The notes beneath the pieces are model-generated. The model was not told the DNA's origin. It did not search any database and saw nothing but the letters and a program-made list of their open reading frames with translations. Position numbers and translations under genes: made by a program. Shown one piece after another: positions 1-5,409 of a stretch of DNA of 12,358 nucleotides. Origin of the DNA: Roseiarcus sp035500275 (GTDB lineage: Bacteria > Pseudomonadota > Alphaproteobacteria > Rhizobiales > Beijerinckiaceae); contig DATJXI010000373.1 of NCBI GenBank assembly GCA_035500275.1, positions 1 to 12,358 of the forward strand, written 5' to 3'. Numbering within the stretch: position 1 is the stretch's first letter; each line of letters opens with the position of its first letter.

Positions 1-406
1 GATTTGGAAGGATTCGGACGCTCTAGGGAAGGGGTTGCGCGCCTCAGGCCTGCGTCTGGACGCCCGCCGGCTCGACCCCGAGCTGATCGAGCGCCCGCCC
101 CACCGGGGTCAGGCGGTTGCGGTCGACCTCGCCGCTGGCCGGGGGCGTATGGAAATAATGCGCGCCCCGAGCCCAGGCGGCGCTCGCGATAAAGCCGCTC
201 CACCTCCGCAGCCCGGTCGACCGAGACGCGCTTGCCCGACGCCTTGCCAAGCCTGCGGTCGACAAGGCCGGCTTCGCCCTCCTCACGCGTCAGCGGCGCG
301 TCCAGCGCCGGAACGTCCGTACGTCGACCCCAAGCAGTTCGGCCGCCTCCTCCTGATTGAGCTCCGCTTCCTCCCAGCGGCGCCGAAGATTGAAAAACAT
401 CGCCAT
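1..406 (-). pseudogene. Decayed ISNCY/IS1202-like transposase fragment
   Basis: Three homologous pieces lie in different frames on the minus strand. From an ATG at 406-404, preceded by AGGGGGT at 417-411, the first piece reads a helix-turn-helix segment with NQEEAAELLGV and VRTFRRW and hits a stop at 292-290. Shifting frame there restores the expected continuation (EEGEAGLVDRRLGKAS, then VERLYRER) down to about 181. A second shift gives GAHYFHTP and VGRALDQLGVE at about 175-77, then a stop at 46-44. In intact members of this family, as I recall them, the segment between LYRERY and the DRGxHYFxTP motif holds about 150 residues with much of the DDE catalytic core. Here it is missing, and the acidic residue before RGAHYF is replaced by Ala. 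The protein should be non-functional. The 3' end may continue beyond the window. Family naming rests on remembered motifs, not a search. Confidence 0.72.
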
Positions 407-466
407 GCGCACCCCCTGAAGGGCTTCCGTCCGGCGCATCCCCACCCCTCGCAAAGGGGCCGAGAC

Positions 467-526
467 TACCGGACAGATCAAGCGCTACCTAAACCCGACA
501 TATCGGGGGTTACCGACAGTGTCGGT
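467..526. repeat. Cluster of short CCGACA-type repeats and palindromes
   Basis: Three related words occur in one orientation: TACCGGACAG (467-476), ACCCGACAT (493-501) and TACCGACAG (511-519). The second lies in an inverted repeat, CCCGA-CATA-TCGGG (494-507). The third lies in a 15-base perfect palindrome around a central G, ACCGACA-G-TGTCGGT (512-526). The cluster sits 60-120 bases upstream of the transposase relic's start. It could be the terminal inverted repeat and transposase-binding region of that element, or an operator for the divergent injection-system operon. The sequence shows the repeats; the role is inference. Confidence 0.45.
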
Positions 527-535
527 GATCGGATG

Positions 536-564
536 TTGCTTACGCAGGAGAGTCAAGCTATGCT
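536..564 (+). promoter_or_regulatory. Candidate sigma70-type promoter
   Basis: TTGCTT (536-541) and TATGCT (559-564) are separated by exactly 17 bases and sit at the edge of the only AT-rich patch in the upstream region (about 555-600). It faces the injection-system operon, which would give an untranslated leader of more than 500 bases. The boxes are imperfect, and short matches of this kind arise by chance, so this is only a candidate. Confidence 0.25.
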
Positions 565-1123
565 TAATCAATAATTGCAAAATATCTCAGTAGTTGTGTG
601 GAACGTATTGAAGGGGGGCGCGTCAGGTGCGTGGTTTCGGTCCGTGGCGACGAAACAACTCACATCACGATGCAGCCCTGGCTGCGTCGAAGTCGTTTCC
701 TCATAGTGAAGGGGCCGGGAGCGCAGCCCCCGGCATATGTTGGCGCAACCCCCGGCGCAGCCGTGCAGCCGACAGCCGCGCCGGCGAATCCGGGAGATGT
801 CCTGCAGCGAAACGCAGCTCTCGTTGGCGCGTCATCCGCCCCGAGGCTGCCGGCGCCACCCTGCGCCGCATCCGCGCAAAGCAGGCCGCCGACGTGGGAA
901 GCCAGGCCATCGCCCGCGGTACGGCCGCACGCGTCGGGCGGGCCGGTGGCGGAGCAAGGCCGCGCCGCGACGCCGGACGGCCTTCTCAATCCCGCGCAGA
1001 AGCGCTGAGCCTGTCGTTGTCGAAGTCTTTGTCGCCGTTCACGGCGCCGAGGGCGAGCCCGGCGGGCGCACATTAGGCGGAGACGCTGTCGGAGCGGCCA
1101 GGAAAAGCAATGGGAGGGGTAAA
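565..1123. other. Leader/intergenic stretch with no supported gene
   Basis: Several frames stay open here, as expected in GC-rich DNA. The longest plausible forward one runs from a GTG at 598 to 1008 (136 codons) and is rich in Pro, Ala and Arg. It has no ribosome binding site, resembles no family I recognise, and competes with open frames on both strands. A second frame runs into the sheath gene but is better explained as upstream read-through. A small hairpin, CGCCG-TTCA-CGGCG, lies at 1033-1046. I see no tRNA, riboswitch or convincing terminator. The stretch may be a long 5' leader of the operon or the remains of inserted DNA. Confidence 0.4.
1112..1117 (+). promoter_or_regulatory. Ribosome binding site fixing the sheath 1 start
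   Basis: GGGAGG lies six bases before the ATG at 1124. It decides the start: the reading frame is open upstream to 737, but the Arg-rich upstream residues do not resemble a sheath, whereas the protein from 1124 begins with the canonical sheath N-terminus (YLSPGVYVEEV). Confidence 0.75.
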
Positions 1124-2530
1124 ATGGCGCAATATCTTTCACCGGGCGTCTATGTTGAGGAAGTGCCCTCCGCCATCAAGCCGATCGCGGGCGTAAGCAC
1201 CAGCACCGCGGGCTTCATCGGAGTCGTTGCGGACAGGATTGATCAACCCCTGGCGAAGGTTGCCGGCGCCAAGCTCGGCGCGGGAGACGGAACGAAGACG
1301 GAATTCGATTTCCCGCTTTACCCGATCAGCGCAAGCCAAACCGTCGTGAATGTCGACGGCGCCGCGATCACGACCGGCCTCACGCTCGCCAACGACGACA
1401 CGAAGAAGGTATCGACCGCCACCTTTACGACAGCGCCGGCCAGCGGCGCCAAGATCACCGCCGACGTGACGCCGGCGTTCTCTCCGGTCACCGCCGGCAT
1501 GCCGAAGCTTTGCACCACCTTCAGCGACTTCAAGAAGTTCTTCGGCGACTTCAGCGGCGAGTCGACCCATGGCTTCCTGGCTCAGGCGGTGTACGGCTTC
1601 TTCAACAATGGCGGCAGCCGCTGCTACGTCATGCGCGTGACGACGGAAGCCGACATCCCGAAGTTCCTGATCAACTTCGAGGCTATCGACGAAATCGCCA
1701 TCGTGGCTGCGCCCGGCCTCGCGCAGAACGACGCAACCGGCAAGAACACGCGCACCCAGATCATCGCGCATTGCCAGGAGCGCACGAAGAACCGGTTTGC
1801 AATCTTCGACAGCCCGCAAATGGTCGAGACCGGGACCCCGTCCGCGCTCGATCTCACTCTGCTCGATGCGAAGAACAGCGCCAGCGTCCTGCCCCCTTTC
1901 ACGGATTTCGCCGCCTTCTATTTCCCCTGGCTGCAGGTGTTCGATCCGGTGTCGAATTCGCCAACCTACACCCCGCCGAGCGGACACATCGCCGGGATCT
2001 ATGCGCGCGTCGACAACGAACGTGGCGTGCACAAGGCCCCCGCCAACGAGCCGGTGACCGGGGCGCTCGATCTCAAATACGCAATCAGCAAGGCGCAACA
2101 GGACGGCCTCAACCCCGAGGGCGTCAATTGCATCCGCAATCTCAACGGCAACATCACCGTCTGGGGCGCGCGCACGCTCGGCGGCGACGCCAACGCCGAC
2201 CTCAAATACATCAATGTCAGGCGTACGCTCCTGTTCCTGCGCAAATCCATTGAGGAGGGGACGCAGTGGGTGGTGTTCGAGCCGAACGAGCCGGGCCTCT
2301 GGCAGAAGATCACTCGCAACATCACCGCTTTCCTGACCAACGTCTGGAGGTCCGGCGCGCTCTTCGGCGCCACCGCCCAACAAGCCTTCTATGTCAAATG
2401 CGACGCCGAAACGAACCCGCCGGAGCTGCGCGACCTTGGCCAGGTCGTGACCGAGATTGGCGTGGCGATCGTCCGCCCGGCTGAATTCGTCATCTTCCGC
2501 ATCAGCCAATTCACTGCGCCCGGCGCTTAA
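1124..2530 (+). CDS. Contractile sheath protein 1 with inserted beta-rich domain
   Basis: This 468-residue protein is a tail sheath subunit (T4 gp18 / Afp2-4 family). Such subunits polymerise around the inner tube and contract to drive it through a target membrane. The family N-terminus (LSPGVYVEEVP, residues 5-15) starts one residue block after the Met. The C-terminal interlocking domain occupies about residues 420-468 and contains FYVKCDAETNPPELRDLGQ and a PAEFVIFRI strand. HIAGIYARVD, KAPANEPVTGAL and VWGARTL are also typical. Residues of about 42-118 form an extra module absent from the next sheath gene. It contains GDGTKTEF and FTTAPASGAKI, a pattern I associate with short beta modules of phage tail fibres. 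The start is set by the GGGAGG at 1112. The gene is first in the operon and two bases ahead of the second sheath gene. Confidence 0.95.
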   Translation: MAQYLSPGVYVEEVPSAIKPIAGVSTSTAGFIGVVADRIDQPLAKVAGAKLGAGDGTKTEFDFPLYPISASQTVVNVDGAAITTGLTLANDDTKKVSTATFTTAPASGAKITADVTPAFSPVTAGMPKLCTTFSDFKKFFGDFSGESTHGFLAQAVYGFFNNGGSRCYVMRVTTEADIPKFLINFEAIDEIAIVAAPGLAQNDATGKNTRTQIIAHCQERTKNRFAIFDSPQMVETGTPSALDLTLLDAKNSASVLPPFTDFAAFYFPWLQVFDPVSNSPTYTPPSGHIAGIYARVDNERGVHKAPANEPVTGALDLKYAISKAQQDGLNPEGVNCIRNLNGNITVWGARTLGGDANADLKYINVRRTLLFLRKSIEEGTQWVVFEPNEPGLWQKITRNITAFLTNVWRSGALFGATAQQAFYVKCDAETNPPELRDLGQVVTEIGVAIVRPAEFVIFRISQFTAPGA

Positions 2531-2532
2531 AG

Positions 2533-3699
2533 ATGCCGGCGGCGCAACCCTACAGCAGCCCAGGCGTCTACAGGCAGGAGGCGTTTCTTGCGCCCTCTCC
2601 GGTGTTGCAGACGGGCGTGCCGGCCTTCGTCGGTTTCGCCCTGCCGCTGCCCGGCGCCAGCGCCATGATCAATCGACCCGCGGCGCTGAACCGGAAGGAC
2701 GATTTCGCCACCCTTTTTTCGAGCGCGGACGGCAGCTTCCTTGCGGATACGGTAGCCGGGTTTTTCGATAATGGCGGCCGGCGCTGCTATGTGGTCGCCG
2801 TCGAGTCCGACGTCGATCCGGCTCAGTCGCTGATCAATGGCGTCGCCGCGCTGGCGCCCCTGGACGATATGGACATCGTGGCGGCGCCTGACGCTTCGGC
2901 TTTGCAGGCCGACGGCGCAAGCCCCGACAAGGCGTCGATCGCCCGCGTGCAGGCGGAGATGCTGGCGCATTGCGCCGAGCGCGGCGATCGGTTCGCCATC
3001 CTGGACTCCGTTAAGGGGGCGAGCGTCGAAGATGTCGTGGACCAATGCAAGCAACTGGTCCTCGGCCAGCGGGAGCCGATCAACGGCGCGCTCTACTATC
3101 CGTGGCTGATTACGAGCGGATCGCGTTCAATTCCCCCTTGTGGTCACGTCGCCGGCATTTACGGGCGCAGCGACGCGAAGACCGGCGTGTTCAAAGCTCC
3201 CGCCAACGAGGAGATTGTCGGCGCGCTGGATCTCGAGACGCAAATTGACAATTCCATCCAGGACCAGCTGAACCCGGCGCGAGTGAACTGTCTCAGAGCC
3301 TTTCCCGGGCGGGGAATCCGGGTATGGGGCGCGCGGACGGTGGGCTCAACGCCGTCGGACGAGTGGCTCTACGTCAACGTGCGACGGCTCTTTCTCACGC
3401 TGCGGCGATGGATCTACCTCAATATGCAATGGGCGGCTTTCGAGCCGAACGACGCCCGGCTGTGGATCCGGATCCAGCGCGAGCTGACGCCGTACCTCGT
3501 CAAGTTGCAGACGGCTGGCGCGCTGAAGGGAAACACGCCTGCCGAGGCGTTCTACGTGAAGTGCGACGCCGAAAACAATCCGCCGGAGCTGCGCGATCTG
3601 GGTCAGGTCGTCATCGAGATCGGGCTGGCGCCGCTCGCGCCGGCGGAGTTCATCGTTATCCGCATCGTGCGCAGCGCCGGCGGCGCCCAGGACGATTGA
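2533..3699 (+). CDS. Contractile sheath protein 2
   Basis: This 388-residue paralogue of the preceding gene is also a gp18/Afp2-4-type sheath subunit. It has the SSPGVYRQE N-terminus, GHVAGIYGRSD, FKAPANEEIVGALDL, VWGARTV and a C-terminal block at about residues 338-388 with FYVKCDAENNPPELRDLGQ and APAEFIVIRI, nearly identical to sheath 1. It lacks the 42-118 insert of sheath 1 and so matches the usual compact sheath length. Two sheath types are common in eCIS: one generally forms the bulk and another may form the baseplate-proximal layer. Which does which here cannot be read from sequence. The ATG follows the upstream stop after two bases, indicating translational coupling; no strong Shine-Dalgarno sequence is visible inside the sheath 1 tail. 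Confidence 0.95.
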   Translation: MPAAQPYSSPGVYRQEAFLAPSPVLQTGVPAFVGFALPLPGASAMINRPAALNRKDDFATLFSSADGSFLADTVAGFFDNGGRRCYVVAVESDVDPAQSLINGVAALAPLDDMDIVAAPDASALQADGASPDKASIARVQAEMLAHCAERGDRFAILDSVKGASVEDVVDQCKQLVLGQREPINGALYYPWLITSGSRSIPPCGHVAGIYGRSDAKTGVFKAPANEEIVGALDLETQIDNSIQDQLNPARVNCLRAFPGRGIRVWGARTVGSTPSDEWLYVNVRRLFLTLRRWIYLNMQWAAFEPNDARLWIRIQRELTPYLVKLQTAGALKGNTPAEAFYVKCDAENNPPELRDLGQVVIEIGLAPLAPAEFIVIRIVRSAGGAQDD

Positions 3700-3726
3700 G
3701 GTTGCGCTTCAAAGTGGAGGAGTGTC

Positions 3727-4161
3727 ATGCCGACGGGAACTCGGGTCGACCCCTATCGTGGATTCAACTTCCTGGTTGAGATCGACGGCATCACCCAGGC
3801 AGGTTTTCAGGAAGTCAGTGGGCTCGATGCGAGCACCGGCTCCATCGATTATCGCGAGGGTACAGATCCCAACCATACGCGCAAGCTCACCGGACTGAAT
3901 ACCTATTCGGCGATCACGCTCAAGCGCGGCATCACGGATTCGGATGAATTGTGGAAGTGGCGCCAGACCGTGATCGACGGCAAGCCGGAGCGCAAGAACG
4001 GGTCGGTCGTGCTGCGCGACGAAACAGGCGCGGAGAAGATCCGCTGGAACTTCTCGTTGGCCTGGCCAAGCAAGTGGACCGGACCGGCCTTCAACGCCGC
4101 AACGGCCGCCGTGGCGGTGGAGACCCTCGAGATCACGCACGAGGAGCTCAAGAAAGCATAA
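3727..4161 (+). CDS. Inner tube protein 1 (gp19/Afp1-type)
   Basis: This 144-residue protein has the length and motifs of a T4 gp19-like tail tube subunit, whose hexamers stack into the rigid tube that is pushed out on contraction. Diagnostic stretches are DPYRGFNFLVEIDGI (residues 8-22), GFQEVSGLD, YREGTDPNHTRKLTGL, ITLKRGITD, LWKWRQTVIDG and a C-terminal strand TLEITHEEL. GGAGG at 3716-3720, six bases before the ATG, is the best Shine-Dalgarno sequence so far in the operon, as suits a protein needed in many copies. It follows the second sheath by 27 bases. A second tube paralogue lies at 4845-5405. An 81-base spacer with inverted repeats follows, unlike the tight junctions elsewhere. Confidence 0.95.
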   Translation: MPTGTRVDPYRGFNFLVEIDGITQAGFQEVSGLDASTGSIDYREGTDPNHTRKLTGLNTYSAITLKRGITDSDELWKWRQTVIDGKPERKNGSVVLRDETGAEKIRWNFSLAWPSKWTGPAFNAATAAVAVETLEITHEELKKA

Positions 4162-4163
4162 CC

Positions 4164-4216
4164 GCGCTCTCTTGGATTTGCTCGCAGGCGCGAGTGGGCC
4201 GCAGCACTGAGAGCGC
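4164..4216 (+). promoter_or_regulatory. Branched inverted repeat in the tube 1 / CPxC-gene spacer
   Basis: GCGCTCTC (4164-4171) and GAGAGCGC (4209-4216) are perfectly complementary and start two bases after the tube 1 stop. Between them is a smaller hairpin, CTCGC-AGGC-GCGAG (4181-4194). No U-run follows the outer stem, so a simple intrinsic terminator is unlikely. As RNA it could stabilise the upstream sheath/tube message or lower read-through, fitting the high copy number of sheath and tube. The pairing is seen in the sequence; the role is inferred. Confidence 0.45.
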
Positions 4217-4242
4217 CTTCCACGCACGAATGAAGCAGGACG

Positions 4243-4620
4243 ATGCTGCAAACCGAGTTTCCTTTTACTCTGCCCCGGGGCTACGTGGATGCCGAGGGCA
4301 ACCTCCACCGCGACGGGACGATGCGTCTGGCCACCGCGTTCGACGAAATCGCGCCGCTCAAGGACCCGCGCGTGCTGAGTAATCCCGGATATTTGTTGAT
4401 CATCCTGCTCGTCCGCGTGATCACGCGCCTGGGGACGGTGGAGCACATTAATCCGAAAGTCATCGAAGGCCTGTTCGCCGCCGATTTGGCCTACTTGCAG
4501 GACCTTTACGCGCGCATCAACGGCGTCGGACACACTCGAATAAAGGCGCAGTGCCCGCAGTGCCAGCAGCAGTTCGAAGTGGAGTTGAACCAAGCGGGGG
4601 AAATTGGCGCTACCCCTTAG
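4243..4620 (+). CDS. Tail-assembly-type protein with C-terminal CPxC motif
   Basis: This 125-residue protein resembles the small phage tail assembly proteins encoded in many eCIS loci next to the tube genes. The N-terminus (FPFTLPRGYVDAEGNLHRDG, residues 6-25) and the central helical part (NPGYLLIILLVRVITRLG; FAADLAYLQDLYARING) match that group as I know it. CPQC at residues 104-107 is half of a zinc-ribbon-like knuckle with no second pair, so metal binding would need a dimer or a partner. Phage equivalents act as chaperones of tube or tape-measure assembly rather than as structural parts; that role here is inferred. The ATG at 4243 has only a close AGGA (4237-4240). The 3' end overlaps the next gene by 70 bases in another frame. 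Confidence 0.75.
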   Translation: MLQTEFPFTLPRGYVDAEGNLHRDGTMRLATAFDEIAPLKDPRVLSNPGYLLIILLVRVITRLGTVEHINPKVIEGLFAADLAYLQDLYARINGVGHTRIKAQCPQCQQQFEVELNQAGEIGATP

Positions 4621-4775
4621 AGCGGCTCTATGAGGAGGTAGCGTATATTGCGTATCACTTTCACTGGCCGCACGAAGAAATCCTGGCGCTCGAGCACGCC
4701 GAGCGCCAGCGTTGGGTCGCCGAGATCGCAAAGATCAACCGGCGCTTCAATGAAGAGAGTCCAAGGGGCTCTTGA
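4551..4775 (+). CDS. DUF6760-type small eCIS protein
   Basis: The conserved core runs from YPLERLYEEV (residue 21) through AYIAYHFHWPHEEILALEH to INRRFNEE. This is a short helical, His/Trp-containing module that I recognise as the DUF6760-type protein found beside tube genes in many eCIS clusters; its function is unknown. The start is uncertain. In-frame GTG codons at 4551 and 4560 both lie inside the upstream CPxC gene. The first has AAAGG five bases away and gives 74 residues, longer than the 50-60 I associate with the family. The first 20 residues (Pro/Ala/Gly-rich) are then overlap-encoded and may not be real. No in-frame ATG precedes the core, so expression may depend on coupling or frameshifting from the upstream gene. 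Confidence 0.75.
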   Translation: MPAVPAAVRSGVEPSGGNWRYPLERLYEEVAYIAYHFHWPHEEILALEHAERQRWVAEIAKINRRFNEESPRGS

Positions 4776-4802
4776 AAATTCGAGGAAGCGCGCAACTCGC
4801 CT

Positions 4803-4837
4803 GTCCGCGGACCCGGACCGCGCCAAAAAAAGGGGGG
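4803..4837 (+). promoter_or_regulatory. Palindrome plus A7G6 tract before tube 2
   Basis: GTCCGCGGAC (4803-4812) is a perfect palindrome. An alternative stem, CGCGG/CCGCG (4806-4810 with 4818-4822), overlaps it. Immediately downstream is a run of seven A then six G (4825-4837). The G-run acts as the Shine-Dalgarno sequence of tube 2, seven bases ahead of its ATG at 4845. Such a homopolymer can vary in length between cells, and the hairpins could influence access to the start; both are inference. Confidence 0.4.
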
Positions 4838-4844
4838 ACCAGAT

Positions 4845-5405
4845 ATGGCGTTACCGTCCGTCGGCTTGAACACGGCCTTTGCGGCCCTCACCAACGTCTT
4901 GGGCGTGCGCGCCGACCCCTATCAGGCGTTCAACTTTCTGGTGGAGATCGAAGGCATCCTGGCGGGCGGTTTCTCCGAATGCACCGGACTGCAGGTAGAA
5001 ACTGAAACCTTCGACTACCGCGAGGGAGGCCTCAATGACTACGTGCACCGGTTTGCCGGCCCGACCAAATATCCCTCGCTCATCCTCAAGCACGGTCTCA
5101 CGCAGATGGACGGCCTATGGAACTGGCATCAGGACGTGATCCAGGGAAAGGTCAGCCGCAAGAACGGCACCATCTACCTGCTCGACAAGATGCGTATTCC
5201 GGTCATGTATTGGAACTTCAGCGAAGCTTTTCCGGTGAAATATACAGGACCGGAATTTCGCGCCGACACGGCCAGCGTCGCCTTCGAAAACGTCGAGCTG
5301 TCGCATCGCGGTTTGAGCAGGCCGACTTTGGGAAGCGTCTTGGGCGCGGCCGGATCGGCGATCGCAGGCGCCGCCGGCGCGATCGGCGGGTCAATCGGAT
5401 TCTGA
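4845..5405 (+). CDS. Inner tube protein 2 (gp19/Afp5-type) with Gly/Ala tail
   Basis: This 186-residue tail tube paralogue has DPYQAFNFLVEIEGI, GGFSECTGLQVETETFDYREGG, LILKHGLTQMDGLWNWHQDV, RKNGTIYLLD and VAFENVELSHRG, paralleling tube 1 throughout. About 17 extra residues precede the tube fold. About 30 follow it (157-186), rich in Gly, Ala and Ser and ending GAIGGSIGF, so it is longer than a standard 140-150-residue tube subunit. In Afp-like particles one tube paralogue forms the shaft and another the baseplate-proximal ring. The extended ends make this copy the better candidate for a specialised ring or adaptor (inference). The start is set by the G-run at 4832-4837. The next gene begins four bases after its stop. 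Confidence 0.93.
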   Translation: MALPSVGLNTAFAALTNVLGVRADPYQAFNFLVEIEGILAGGFSECTGLQVETETFDYREGGLNDYVHRFAGPTKYPSLILKHGLTQMDGLWNWHQDVIQGKVSRKNGTIYLLDKMRIPVMYWNFSEAFPVKYTGPEFRADTASVAFENVELSHRGLSRPTLGSVLGAAGSAIAGAAGAIGGSIGF

Positions 5406-5409
5406 GGAC

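Noticed and set aside
598..1008. Possible 136-residue protein starting at GTG 598
   Set aside because: No ribosome binding site, low-complexity composition, no recognised relatives and competing open frames; kept only as a note in the leader entry.
737..1123. In-frame upstream extension of sheath 1 from an ATG at 737 (597-residue version)
   Set aside because: The extra residues are Arg/Pro-rich and unlike any sheath, while ATG 1124 has a good GGGAGG and yields the canonical sheath N-terminus.
1139..2509. 456-codon open frame on the minus strand opposite sheath 1
   Set aside because: Antisense shadow of a GC-rich gene; its composition is low in information and no family is recognisable, while the plus strand encodes a clear sheath.
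4164..4216. Intrinsic terminator after tube 1
   Set aside because: The inverted repeat is not followed by a T-run, and downstream genes clearly belong to the same assembly.
4596..4603. Canonical lambda-type X XXY YYZ slippery site in the overlap
   Set aside because: GGGAAAT is present, but its classical register falls in the destination frame rather than the frame of the upstream gene, so it is not a textbook -1 site.
3709..4731. 340-codon minus-strand open frame opposite tube 1 and the CPxC gene
   Set aside because: It spans two recognisable plus-strand genes and their spacer, has no family motifs and no ribosome binding site that I can see.
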